From a virus, in the IMG/VR virus record IMGVR_UViG_3300013120_000738, positions 62,001 through 126,000 of that record: a stretch of DNA of 64,000 bases; one strand, given 5' to 3'. Positions 1-7,702 of the stretch are shown one piece after another. Each line of letters starts with the position of its first letter. Position 1 is the first letter of the stretch. The notes beneath the pieces were generated by a model. The model ran no database searches, was not told the DNA's origin, and saw only the letters and a list, made by a program, of their open reading frames with translations. A program made the position numbers and the translations under genes.

Positions 1-626
1 CGTATACCCTGCCCCATCAACTGTGCTTGAGCACCTATTTGCTTATCACCAATCTCACCAGCAAGTTCTGCTTTTGGAATGAGTGCCGCCACCGAGTCAA
101 CAACTATAATATCGACTAGACCACTTTTGGCCATTATTTCAGCGATTTGAAGGGCTTCTTCGCCAGAATTCGGTTGTGATAGTAACAATTGATCTACATC
201 TACACCGATCCTCTCAGCCCATGTTATATCCAGAGCATTTTCTACATCTATAAACGCTGCTGTACCTTGTCGTGGTTGGGAAACAAATTTCGATGCCAAA
301 GTATCTTGTATTGTTGCACGAGTTTGGCCTTTAGGTTCGTCCTTAAAATGGTCCTTGCTTACAAAGGTCTTGCCTTGACATGCGGCTATAAAGTGCAATG
401 CTGTAGTAGTCTTTCCACTACCTTCTGCACCATATAATTCTATCATTCTGCCTCTAGGTATACCACCACATCCGAATGCCATATCTATAGTAATAATGCC
501 AGTACTATATGCCTCAACTGGTTTTACAGAACCGCGTCCCTGCATCACGGCACCGTCACCAAATTGCTTATTGATTATGCTCTTTACTTGATCCAGGCCT
601 GTCTTCGATTCTTTTGTCTTTGCCAT
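1..626 (-). CDS. recA: RecA recombinase, 3' end beyond the left edge
   Basis: RecA strand-exchange ATPase for homologous recombination; only the first 208 residues are inside the window. I translated it by hand: the start ATG is at 626, the Walker A segment GAEGSGKTT is at about residues 66-74, FIDVENALD (keeping the catalytic Glu of the usual FIDAEHALD) at about 126-134, and VVDSVAAL is the Walker B strand. Between the Walker A helix and the FID strand (about residues 84-120) there is an insertion of about 35 residues absent from the usual bacterial RecA. The start overlaps the upstream small gene by 59 bases. The identity is secure; the role of the insertion is unknown. Confidence 0.95.
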   Translation of the reverse strand, partial: MAKTKESKTGLDQVKSIINKQFGDGAVMQGRGSVKPVEAYSTGIITIDMAFGCGGIPRGRMIELYGAEGSGKTTTALHFIAACQGKTFVSKDHFKDEPKGQTRATIQDTLASKFVSQPRQGTAAFIDVENALDITWAERIGVDVDQLLLSQPNSGEEALQIAEIMAKSGLVDIIVVDSVAALIPKAELAGEIGDKQIGAQAQLMGQGI

Positions 627-876
627 GGGATAATTTTCCTAGTCTTGATATAAGCTCAGACAGATCATACTCCGCTATCTTCAACACATCACTTGCTGGT
701 ATCTTAATAACAGCATTATTCTTGGCCAATAACAGCTTTCCATCCTCAACGGTGGCTACTACAGACCATATTCCTTTAGGGGATGCCGTCTCACCAGACG
801 GGACAGATAAATATGATACGTTCTTAGTAGATAACAAGCGAACTTGATCGAATCTTCCAAAAGTAGTAGATTCCAC
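568..876 (-). CDS. small protein upstream of recA, unknown function
   Basis: A 102-residue protein of unknown family. The first 75 residues look like a compact beta-rich domain (VSYLSVPS, IWSVVATVEDGKLLLA, AVIKIPASDVLKIAEYDL), and the last 20 are charged and overlap the 5' end of recA in another frame. It lies directly upstream of recA on the same strand, so the two are probably co-transcribed and translationally coupled. The 59-base overlap is long, but both frames look protein-like. No function is assigned. Confidence 0.6.
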   Translation of the reverse strand: MESTTFGRFDQVRLLSTKNVSYLSVPSGETASPKGIWSVVATVEDGKLLLAKNNAVIKIPASDVLKIAEYDLSELISRLGKLSHGKDKRIEDRPGSSKEHNQ

Positions 877-923
877 AATTTATTACCACTCAAAATTACA
901 ATTGAACATACAAGGAGATTGTC

Positions 924-1484
924 ATGACCCTCAATAAAGATGAAAAATTGTTGTGCGAAGCTATCGATTCGATGCTTCAACAAGATGCTAAACTCGGGCT
1001 AGCTATGCACGACAAAGAGCATGAAAAAACAGGGTCAGCCGAACGAGGTTATGAATATCTACATGGTCAAATAGACGAAATGTTTGCCGTCAAAGCGGCC
1101 GAATTAGACCATGCTGATGGGGTATGTCAAGCATTCAAGAAAGTACACAACTACAAATATGTTGACGACCCAACATTCAAGACAGCCATGGAAAAAGAGA
1201 TGGTCGCACAAGCTATACCGGAAGCAGATAGAAGTAAAGCACTAGAATTCGTACCAGCAATAATTAACGAACTCAAGAAAGAACAATCAGAATGGGCAGA
1301 GAAGGATAGTGGTTTCAACCCGGCTCTCGACGAGATAAGAGAAGCAAGCCAACCAGAACAACCACTAGACTTCCAAATCGAGGATGTAGATGGCTGGCCT
1401 AAAGACGCCAACGTCGAATGGGATGAAGGCGACGCCAGTCCAGGAAAGACCCCATCCGATTCAGAACACTCGATGCCAAAATGA
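924..1484 (+). CDS. acidic hypothetical protein
   Basis: A 186-residue acidic protein of unknown family. The first 130 residues look helical (KDEKLLCEAIDSMLQQDAK, FVPAIINELKKEQSEW); the last 55 are rich in Asp, Glu, Pro and Ser and probably disordered. The start is supported by an AAGGAG ribosome site about 7 bases upstream. It diverges from the recA-side operon across a 47-base gap that must hold promoters for both directions. The stop overlaps the next start by 4 bases. Confidence 0.75.
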   Translation: MTLNKDEKLLCEAIDSMLQQDAKLGLAMHDKEHEKTGSAERGYEYLHGQIDEMFAVKAAELDHADGVCQAFKKVHNYKYVDDPTFKTAMEKEMVAQAIPEADRSKALEFVPAIINELKKEQSEWAEKDSGFNPALDEIREASQPEQPLDFQIEDVDGWPKDANVEWDEGDASPGKTPSDSEHSMPK

Positions 1485-1720
1485 AGCTAAAACAGATAAA
1501 TGAAAATCTGGTGATGCAACAGCTTCGCGGGCAATTAATGACATCAGGACCATATTTCGCCCGCCCTAATCTCCATCTACAAGGTACTACACAAGCATCA
1601 GGACATGATTCAGGAAGCAGATCAGCCGGACTAACATTCCTACCAACAGCTATACCACATAAACCAAGATATAGAAATTATCTAGGATTCGAGAAAAGAC
1701 CTGGTACTATCAGACTCTAA
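1481..1720 (+). CDS. 79-residue protein ending in the recurring FEKR-x-GTIRL tail
   Basis: A small basic protein of unknown function, overlapping the preceding gene by 4 bases. Its last 29 residues, ending LGFEKRPGTIRL, are homologous to a tail encoded at 37042-37131: 12 of the last 13 residues match, and eight of the nine differing codons there (not counting the stop) are synonymous. That pattern indicates selection on the peptide. The stop codon overlaps the stop of the convergent zinc-finger gene. The tail could be a targeting or assembly peptide, or the coding end of a recombination target. This is the only intact gene in the window that carries it in frame. Confidence 0.7.
   Translation: MKLKQINENLVMQQLRGQLMTSGPYFARPNLHLQGTTQASGHDSGSRSAGLTFLPTAIPHKPRYRNYLGFEKRPGTIRL
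1631..1720 (+). repeat. copy A of the TIRL-tail coding repeat
   Basis: Ninety bases encoding 29 residues plus stop. They align codon by codon with 37042-37131, with conserved residues T, P, KP, R and LGFEKR-x-GTIRL. DNA identity is only moderate because third positions differ. The minus-strand neighbour's stop (CTA on the plus strand at 1717-1719) lies inside the repeat, as at the other two loci. Confidence 0.75.
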
Positions 1721-2481
1721 TATACTGATATCTGCCCAGCACCTTTGCACTTCGGGCAAGTATCACCATTCACTTCACAATCGCCCCTACATACAGGACA
1801 ATTAGTCATTGTCTTAGCATATCCTTGCCTAGCAAAATCAGGAGTTCTATCCTGCATAGAATCATCAGCCATCCTCTTAAATCTATCCTGTAACTTCCTA
1901 TCATCCTCAGACTTTATAATTGCAACACGAGTAGTGCCTGTACCATCTACCCGTTTCCTCTGAATAGCCAACGGTTGTCCCTCTCTGCCCTCTACGACGC
2001 CCATTTGTACAGCACCATCACGGACATCATCCGGTAACTTATCCTGCAAATCAGAACTCTGTAGACTCTGATGAGATTCTACAGGACCCAAATCAGTAGC
2101 CCCGCCTACACTGACCATTCCAGGAGCACCATCTATCCTTGATGTCGATATTACATCTGGCGAATTAGGGTCTAATGCATCAGGTGCCTTCTTGGATTCA
2201 GTCACTGGTGGCTTTTGCTGTGGAGTAAGTGCAGATGGTTGAACCACAGCTACACCACCAGGAGTATCACTAACAGATAGCCCAAGTTTTTTGGCCATCT
2301 CCATAACTTCCTTGATCTTCTCCTGCTTGGCCTCATATGCCTCCCTAGCACTCTTAATAGTGGCTTCCTCTGCATGTTCGTCACAAATGTCAACAGTGAC
2401 CTTAGTACCATCCTCTAAGGTTACACTTAATGATGTGTTCAGATTTTCTGAACTCTCGCAATACACGCATTGTTTAGACAT
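1717..2481 (-). CDS. double zinc-finger protein, DnaJ-type CxxC at the C-terminus
   Basis: A 254-residue protein of unknown function. The N-terminus has a CxxC (CVYC) followed by a later C and H (DICDEH), which looks like a small zinc-binding domain. The middle is Pro/Ser/Asp-rich and probably disordered. The C-terminus carries CPVCRGDC and CPKCKGAG, resembling the CxxCxGxG zinc repeats of DnaJ. This suggests a nucleic-acid- or protein-binding adaptor, not an enzyme. It is convergent with the 79-residue gene, with overlapping stops, and its start overlaps the end of the upstream HNH gene by 8 bases. Confidence 0.75.
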   Translation of the reverse strand: MSKQCVYCESSENLNTSLSVTLEDGTKVTVDICDEHAEEATIKSAREAYEAKQEKIKEVMEMAKKLGLSVSDTPGGVAVVQPSALTPQQKPPVTESKKAPDALDPNSPDVISTSRIDGAPGMVSVGGATDLGPVESHQSLQSSDLQDKLPDDVRDGAVQMGVVEGREGQPLAIQRKRVDGTGTTRVAIIKSEDDRKLQDRFKRMADDSMQDRTPDFARQGYAKTMTNCPVCRGDCEVNGDTCPKCKGAGQISVY

Positions 2482-3025
2482 CTTTAAATTCCTTCAAGAT
2501 TGTTTTTATTTCATCTAGACTATGATTACTCTTTGCGAAATTAACCCATTTACAAACCAATTGTATATTACCTTTTATATATCCTTTCTCAGAATCAATT
2601 CGATCAATACTCATACTCCTAAGATCACGCGTCTTATGGCTCATAGGCATATTAGTTATAGCACATCTACCATCTTGTAACTGCCACAGAGATCTTAAAA
2701 ATTCAACATCAATATTATGAATTTTTCCTCTTTTGGTTGCAGATCTTTTTGATCTATTAACAAGTTCTGCTAAAAAGAAGTTTAACGTCTCGCGATACTT
2801 CCTCCTCTTTTGTTTATTATTTCTAGCGTATTCTCTATGATAGGTACGTTCAGCTTTTTTGTCTACCTTACCTTCTTTACGCCTCCTACGTCTAGCAGCA
2901 AGAATTTTGTCTTTATTCTTATGATATCTATCATTAGTATACTTGCGAAAACATTCAGGACACAAATGAGTAGACTTGTGCTTAGGTACATATTGTACAC
3001 CACATTTACACGTTTTAGTTCCCAT
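2474..3025 (-). CDS. HNH homing-type endonuclease
   Basis: A 183-residue protein. The N-terminus has a four-cysteine zinc site (CKC, CPEC), then a Lys/Arg-rich DNA-binding stretch. The C-terminal half is an HNH-like nuclease domain of the phage homing type: CAITNMPM, then SIDRIDSEKGYIKGNIQLVC and a helix with NFAKSNHS. This family nicks or cuts DNA at specific sites and often spreads by homing. It stands free between ordinary genes with no intron signs that I can see. It resembles the HNH genes at 27.5 and 48.6 kb. Confidence 0.85.
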   Translation of the reverse strand: MGTKTCKCGVQYVPKHKSTHLCPECFRKYTNDRYHKNKDKILAARRRRRKEGKVDKKAERTYHREYARNNKQKRRKYRETLNFFLAELVNRSKRSATKRGKIHNIDVEFLRSLWQLQDGRCAITNMPMSHKTRDLRSMSIDRIDSEKGYIKGNIQLVCKWVNFAKSNHSLDEIKTILKEFKDV

Positions 3026-3060
3026 AAATTAAATTTGACAACAAAATTTAGGTGATCAGG

Positions 3061-3468
3061 ATGACAAAAGTATCTATCATAGAAATTGATTTAGGCGTTT
3101 CTATAGATGATTTGATCGACGGCGACGTAACAGAACTATCCAAGGGTGCTCAAGAAGAATTAGATAACGCAATCCAGGCACAAAAGAAAGTTCAAGAACT
3201 AAAGGAGAAGAAAGAAAAAGAATCTAAAGAGGCTCAAGATAAAGTAACTGTAGTCATAGCAATAGCATATGATAAATTAGTGGAAGCGGGCGACAATGGC
3301 GTACCCGTAGAAGACATAAAAGACATAATTGGTACAGCAATATCCACTACTTCTGCATTCACTATCAGAATGAAAACATTCTTACGCAAGAAAGGTAATA
3401 AATACACTATATCTAGATCTAAGAAAGGTGGTAAAGCGATATATAAATTTACTCTATTTAACGGATAG
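3061..3468 (+). CDS. coiled-coil protein with C-terminal winged-helix-like region
   Basis: About 135 residues, unknown family. A strongly charged coiled coil (AQKKVQELKEKKEKESKEAQ) precedes a basic region resembling a winged helix (VTVVIAIAYDKLVEAG, TFLRKKGNKYTISRSKKGG), which suggests DNA binding. I chose ATG 3061 because AGGTGAT at 3050-3056 is a good ribosome site for it; a GTG at 3052 is also in frame. The 3' end overlaps the convergent lipoprotein gene by 11 bases. Confidence 0.7.
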   Translation: MTKVSIIEIDLGVSIDDLIDGDVTELSKGAQEELDNAIQAQKKVQELKEKKEKESKEAQDKVTVVIAIAYDKLVEAGDNGVPVEDIKDIIGTAISTTSAFTIRMKTFLRKKGNKYTISRSKKGGKAIYKFTLFNG

Positions 3469-3889
3469 TCCCACGTCTGAATTTCCCATCGTATTCTAGA
3501 AGATCTGAGTATTTCTCTACGCGGAGCTTAATACCAACCCTAGCACATACTATTGCACATCGATATATATATCTCTCATCTTTATCTTCCTTCGTGACTA
3601 GTATTATACCGGGCCTTCTCCCTGTGACTTCGGCATAATATAAACTCTGTCCGATAGCTTGTGCCCACTTCCCATTATCAGCCCAATCCACTTCCCATAC
3701 ATAATTATTCTCAGTATCGAGCATATCTACCCTAGTACCATCCCATAACCTATACTCGACACGGACTGGTGGGATACCATATTTAGGTGCTATCTTTTGT
3801 GCAACCAATTCTGGTTCACTAAGATCAGCACCAGATGTTGTCTCTAAACACCCAGAAAAGAGAACAGACGCAAGTAATAGTATTCTCAT
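3458..3889 (-). CDS. putative lipoprotein with PD-(D/E)XK nuclease-like motifs
   Basis: A 143-residue protein. The N-terminus is a lipoprotein signal peptide (LLLASVLFSGC, lipobox ending at Cys 14), so it is probably exported and membrane-anchored. The body contains RVDMLD, then VWEVDWADNGKWAQAIGQSL and a RPGIILV strand. This resembles a restriction-endonuclease-fold family with a D...ExD/K core and the helix KWAEAIGQ. Catalysis is inferred only. An exported nuclease-like lipoprotein in a phage could act in superinfection exclusion or on external DNA. Its start overlaps the alpha-CTD-like gene by 4 bases. Confidence 0.65.
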   Translation of the reverse strand: MRILLLASVLFSGCLETTSGADLSEPELVAQKIAPKYGIPPVRVEYRLWDGTRVDMLDTENNYVWEVDWADNGKWAQAIGQSLYYAEVTGRRPGIILVTKEDKDERYIYRCAIVCARVGIKLRVEKYSDLLEYDGKFRRGTIR

Positions 3890-4200
3890 TTCTCGTAAAA
3901 TCCTAATCTACGCAATATATCGAAGATCAAATCGACGCTCTTCTCACCAAAATTCGGGATTGCTTCCAAATCTTTTTTCTTAGCATGCAATAAGTCATAT
4001 AATGTATAAATACCTCTCCCCTCCAAGGCATTAATTATACGTTGTGTAAACCCATTATATCCAAGTATTGGATGAGACCTTTTAGCTTTTGATTTAGTGT
4101 CTGTCACATATTCAGATAGATGAGTATCTAATAATCTATCTAATTCGAATTGGGATAATTCTGAATAATGCTTAGCTTTCTTTCTGTATCGTTTAACCAT
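3886..4200 (-). CDS. stand-alone RNA polymerase alpha C-terminal-domain-like protein
   Basis: A 104-residue protein. Residues 53-100 match the alpha-CTD helix-hairpin-helix fold of RpoA: RIINALEGRGIYTLYDLL, then LEAIPNFGEKSVDLIFDIL, equivalent to the usual NCLKAEGI...DLL...LL..PNLGKKS...I. The first 45 residues are basic and lack the alpha N-terminal domain. It could bind DNA (UP-element-like) or host polymerase and so alter transcription. It sits between the nuclease-like lipoprotein and uracil-DNA glycosylase genes, with 4- and 8-base overlaps. The fold is a good match; the function is inference. Confidence 0.8.
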   Translation of the reverse strand: MVKRYRKKAKHYSELSQFELDRLLDTHLSEYVTDTKSKAKRSHPILGYNGFTQRIINALEGRGIYTLYDLLHAKKKDLEAIPNFGEKSVDLIFDILRRLGFYEK

Positions 4201-4963
4201 GTCTCTTCTTCAAAGCCTTTACCAGTGAACACATAGTCTTGATCTGCTTTTCGAACGACGTTCTTCTTGACGGATCTCTAAAGTTCACTGGTGATGGGTG
4301 GTAGATGGGGAATACTGATATATTAAATTTACTACTCTTAGTAATAGTCCCAAGCGATTTTGCAAATGGTGTACCTGGGCATAATATATCAAAAGCAACA
4401 GCTCCTAAAGCAATGACAATGTGAGGCTTAATAAGGTTCAGTTCCATCCTCAAGAAAGGCTCACATCTCTCTACAATCCTTGCATCAGGTTTGGTATTGC
4501 CCTTAGTCCAACATCTTACAGCATTACATATATAGAACCATGTGCGATCTAGCCCATGCTTGGCTATTTCATCATCAAAATTCTTGCCAGCGGCTCCAAC
4601 AAATGGTTCACGTTTCTCAAGCTCGTCCCATCCAGGATTTTGTCCAACTACAACAAACCTTACAGGATTCATATTGCTCAATACATGTGGATCTCTAACA
4701 GTATTGCGCATTTCAGCACCCTGCTTACCGAGATTGCACATAGAACATGCCGTACAAGTACTATTCAACTGTTTCAACATACGAAATTTGCGATCATATG
4801 GTGATTCACCTTTTACACTTAGTACACTTATATAATCTGGCATGTATACTTTCTCCGGTGCGGTAGAGGTAAAATTGAACCAATCAAATTCTTCTAACTC
4901 ACGCAGATCCTCAGGTACTTCATCACGCTTTCTTGGATGCTTGGCGTAAGCAGAAACCGTCAT
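4193..4963 (-). CDS. uracil-DNA glycosylase, family 4/5 (Fe-S type)
   Basis: A 256-residue enzyme that removes uracil from DNA. Cysteines C70, C73, C151 and C167 are spaced as the 4Fe-4S ligands of family 4 enzymes (C76 is extra). VVGQNPGWDE (about 105-114) is the water-activating motif, PFVGAAGKNFD binds uracil, and YHPSP (221-225) is the DNA-intercalation motif. The N-terminal 60 residues are an extension, and the start overlaps kdsB by 41 bases. It fits a repair role beside recA, or protection of DNA containing unusual bases. Confidence 0.9.
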   Translation of the reverse strand: MTVSAYAKHPRKRDEVPEDLRELEEFDWFNFTSTAPEKVYMPDYISVLSVKGESPYDRKFRMLKQLNSTCTACSMCNLGKQGAEMRNTVRDPHVLSNMNPVRFVVVGQNPGWDELEKREPFVGAAGKNFDDEIAKHGLDRTWFYICNAVRCWTKGNTKPDARIVERCEPFLRMELNLIKPHIVIALGAVAFDILCPGTPFAKSLGTITKSSKFNISVFPIYHPSPVNFRDPSRRTSFEKQIKTMCSLVKALKKRHG

Positions 4964-5624
4964 ATTCTTCTCTAGTGTCTATTCCGGCGGTTTCGATATG
5001 TCTAATACAGACTTTTATACGAAAACCAGATTGTAACCAATTAAGTTGCTCTAGCCTCTCGCATGCATACTGGTCTATTTCAAGACTAGGGAATGCTAGC
5101 AAGAATTCTCTTCTAAATGCATAAATACCTATATGTTTTAATGCGACCGATTGGCCATTATGTGGTATCGGACATCTACTAAAGTACATCGCTATATTCT
5201 CATGAGTCACCACTACTTTAACAACATCTGGTGAATTATACTCTTCTGGAGTAGCACGCGCAGCAAGAGTGACAATATCTATATTAGGATCATCAAAATC
5301 TACTAGCATATCTTGGACATACTGGCCGTCCAATTCTGGTTCATCACCCTGCCAATTTACAAGCACGCCCCAATCATATGTTGCAGCAATTGCTGCTATT
5401 CTAGCCGTTCCAGAATCGTACTTGCCAGTTAATACTACATCAATGTATTTATGACACGCTTCATAAATCTCTTTATCTTCCGTAGCAACTACCACATTAT
5501 CAAAATATTTCTTAGCAGCATCTACAGTATGCAATATAAGTGGTTTACCAGTTTCTTCTAGCAATAATTTATTTGGAAGCCGAACAGATTCTAATCTAGC
5601 TGGAATAATAACAATATTATTCAT
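4923..5624 (-). CDS. kdsB: 3-deoxy-manno-octulosonate cytidylyltransferase (CMP-Kdo synthetase)
   Basis: A 233-residue nucleotidyltransferase matching KdsB across its length (usual length about 245). It activates Kdo with CTP to CMP-Kdo, the donor for lipopolysaccharide core. Motifs: IPARLESVRLPNKLL at the nucleotide-binding N-terminus, NWQGDEPEL with catalytic Asp, KHIGIYAFRREFL, EQLNWL, and AGIDTREE near the end. It is cytoplasmic in bacteria. The neighbours are a flavoprotein and glycosylase genes, with an 8-base overlap to the upstream flavoprotein gene. A Kdo-like sugar donor in a phage suggests surface-glycan synthesis or a related keto-sugar substrate. Confidence 0.9.
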   Translation of the reverse strand: MNNIVIIPARLESVRLPNKLLLEETGKPLILHTVDAAKKYFDNVVVATEDKEIYEACHKYIDVVLTGKYDSGTARIAAIAATYDWGVLVNWQGDEPELDGQYVQDMLVDFDDPNIDIVTLAARATPEEYNSPDVVKVVVTHENIAMYFSRCPIPHNGQSVALKHIGIYAFRREFLLAFPSLEIDQYACERLEQLNWLQSGFRIKVCIRHIETAGIDTREEYDGFCLRQASKKA

Positions 5625-6564
5625 TAAGCTTTATTTCTTTAGGCTTGGCAGGAACAAGGCCTCTATTAGCATACTTCAATAGTCTAAGTATGCAACTGCC
5701 CACATCCATACACCAATCCCATTGGGCATAGCCACCAACACAAAACACATCTTCCTCCTCCAAATTCCTAAGATCTGGAATTTCACCGGCAGGCAATGCA
5801 TTCTCGAGTGACGTCCCATCGATAATATCAAATGATTCTATAACCCGCATCAAGTATATGCCAACATCCTTAAGCTCTTCAGTCCAATATATCAAATATC
5901 TGTTTGGTGCTATATTAGTCACTTTGAAAAATAATATCCCAGGATCAACCACTAGTAATTGGTTGTTACCCTCGAAGTCCAAAGATTCACTATGAATATG
6001 TAAGAAATATAATGAACTAGTTGGTAAATCTATCGATGCACTTCTCAAACCACATAGAACGTCTAACGGGATAGTACTAATAGCCTTATCAAATTCCTCA
6101 GTAACCCCATTCCTAGTAAAACTATGATTTCCTATAGCCGTTACTTCACCTTTCTCAGCCTCCTCTTTTAATTCGGTCATATATCGACTTACCAAGGACT
6201 TATATAATTCGTTTATCTGTACGTCATAAACGAACGTGACTAATTTCTTATAATATGCTACGCTTTGGGTCGGTACCTTAGTACCGAATATTTTGGACAA
6301 CCAGTCATTACAGATGCCATCATTTGAATCAGTTATGATCTGCCCACCAATAGACCAGGCTCTTTTATATGGGTAAATTGTCTTTTTACCGCACAATCCA
6401 TCAATAAATGGATCTAACTCATCATTCCTAGTCAGGAAATTATCGGCGATTGCTGGGTTAAATGAGTATAGTCGGCTCTTGTAGAATGGAATTACTTTCC
6501 AAGAGCTGCCAAGTATTTCTCTGGCTAATAGGCCGACTATGCCTGATCCGAATATTACATTCAT
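5617..6564 (-). CDS. FAD-dependent protein, UDP-galactopyranose mutase/amine-oxidase-like
   Basis: A 315-residue protein. It begins with a Rossmann dinucleotide-binding strand, VIFGSGIVGLLARE (GxGxxG at residues 6-11), and ends with VGGYAQWDWCMDVG, resembling the closing FAD-contact segment of UDP-galactopyranose mutases and related flavoproteins (GRYAQW...). The middle has little obvious similarity. It sits next to kdsB, so sugar-nucleotide chemistry is plausible, but the substrate is not visible. Its 5' end overlaps the next upstream gene by 4 bases. Confidence 0.65.
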   Translation of the reverse strand: MNVIFGSGIVGLLAREILGSSWKVIPFYKSRLYSFNPAIADNFLTRNDELDPFIDGLCGKKTIYPYKRAWSIGGQIITDSNDGICNDWLSKIFGTKVPTQSVAYYKKLVTFVYDVQINELYKSLVSRYMTELKEEAEKGEVTAIGNHSFTRNGVTEEFDKAISTIPLDVLCGLRSASIDLPTSSLYFLHIHSESLDFEGNNQLLVVDPGILFFKVTNIAPNRYLIYWTEELKDVGIYLMRVIESFDIIDGTSLENALPAGEIPDLRNLEEEDVFCVGGYAQWDWCMDVGSCILRLLKYANRGLVPAKPKEIKLNE

Positions 6565-7139
6565 TCCGGCTCTACTAATTCTGCGTCATCAAATTGGGCT
6601 TCCTTGGCCTCTCCCTTGCTCTCTTTTGCACTTTCGTCGGATACGGCCTCTGATGTCTTTTCTTTTTCTGCGCAACTCCCCGTGTCCTCCGTGGCCTCCT
6701 TTGGGGTCTCCCCTTCATCTAATATGTTCACAAGTTCTTCGGATATTGTTTCTGATTCGTCCTCGGATAATCTTTCAGCAACCGATCCAGTATCTTGTTC
6801 AATATTTGGATCATACAATAGTGGGTCCAGTTCAGTCTCTGGAACTCGTCCAGTTTCTACCGGATTTGTGAAGGGGTCTGGTACAGGTTCTTGATCTGGA
6901 TAACAATAATAGCATTTGCAGTGGATTATCTCAAATGGTGGGTCAGACAGGATTACATCAAACTCAAGTCCAGCACCACAATCTGGACATGTAGCTGATA
7001 ATTTCGATGGTTTCACCGGAAATCCAAAAGCATTGGTACTATCCTTGTGGTTGGCAATCTCAGAATCAAATTCTATTGGCCTAGTGTACATGTTTTGGCC
7101 GTTGACTGTTATTTCCACAGGATCGAATGGATTGTACAT
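6561..7139 (-). CDS. acidic zinc-ribbon-like protein
   Basis: A 192-residue protein of unknown function. A zinc-ribbon-like cysteine cluster (CPDCGAGLEFD..., then CKCYYC) occupies about residues 50-85. The remaining 100 residues are very rich in Glu, Ser, Thr and Pro and are probably disordered. It sits 2 bases from the upstream cysteine-rich gene, in the same operon. Confidence 0.65.
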   Translation of the reverse strand: MYNPFDPVEITVNGQNMYTRPIEFDSEIANHKDSTNAFGFPVKPSKLSATCPDCGAGLEFDVILSDPPFEIIHCKCYYCYPDQEPVPDPFTNPVETGRVPETELDPLLYDPNIEQDTGSVAERLSEDESETISEELVNILDEGETPKEATEDTGSCAEKEKTSEAVSDESAKESKGEAKEAQFDDAELVEPE

Positions 7140-7141
7140 TG

Positions 7142-7702
7142 TTATGCACCTTTACTGGACCATTGTGATGCCACTTTACGGACTTGTTCTGCTTGTTTTC
7201 TCAATTGCGTAAAAGCGTCTTCGCATATAGTAACCTCCAAAAACCGCTCGTCTGTATTCATTTGGGCCGGTCGTATAAATTTCGTACTTTGACATTTAGC
7301 ACATGGTTTGTCATCGTCCCACGTCGAAGTATGACATTCAACACAAACGTTTGGTTGCCCAGTTATTTTGACATTGACTCTGGTTACAACTATATAGTAA
7401 TAACAATAAGTACCAGCAAGTATATTACCAGTCATTTCACAAATTTGTTTTACACCCACGCTCCTCTTCTTAGACATTACTTTCTTATAATTATCAACCA
7501 CTTTCTGACTTAATTTACTAAAGCAATGCTCACAAATATCTAACGAAAATGTTACAGAGCTTCTGAGAATTGCATCAATAGCTGGTCGTCTATTATTTTC
7601 TACAGAAGCACTATGAAAATCGAATGAATAATATATAAAATCATTCTCATATATCGTGCCACAATGATCACACGCTATGCCACTTCTATCACTTGTCTGC
7701 AT
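7142..7702 (-). CDS. cysteine-rich zinc-binding hypothetical protein
   Basis: A 186-residue protein with three apparent zinc-binding groups: CDHC (11-14), CEHC (about 57-60) and CVEC...CAKC (about 120-137). It ends with a helical segment. No family is recognised. It overlaps the start region of the QueC-like gene by 14 bases and shares its strand, so co-transcription is likely, but a link to base modification is not shown by the sequence. Confidence 0.65.
   Translation of the reverse strand: MQTSDRSGIACDHCGTIYENDFIYYSFDFHSASVENNRRPAIDAILRSSVTFSLDICEHCFSKLSQKVVDNYKKVMSKKRSVGVKQICEMTGNILAGTYCYYYIVVTRVNVKITGQPNVCVECHTSTWDDDKPCAKCQSTKFIRPAQMNTDERFLEVTICEDAFTQLRKQAEQVRKVASQWSSKGA

Noticed and set aside
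189-437. Open frame on the plus strand opposite recA
   Set aside because: It is antisense to a clear RecA coding sequence and has Cys/Tyr-rich, unnatural composition.
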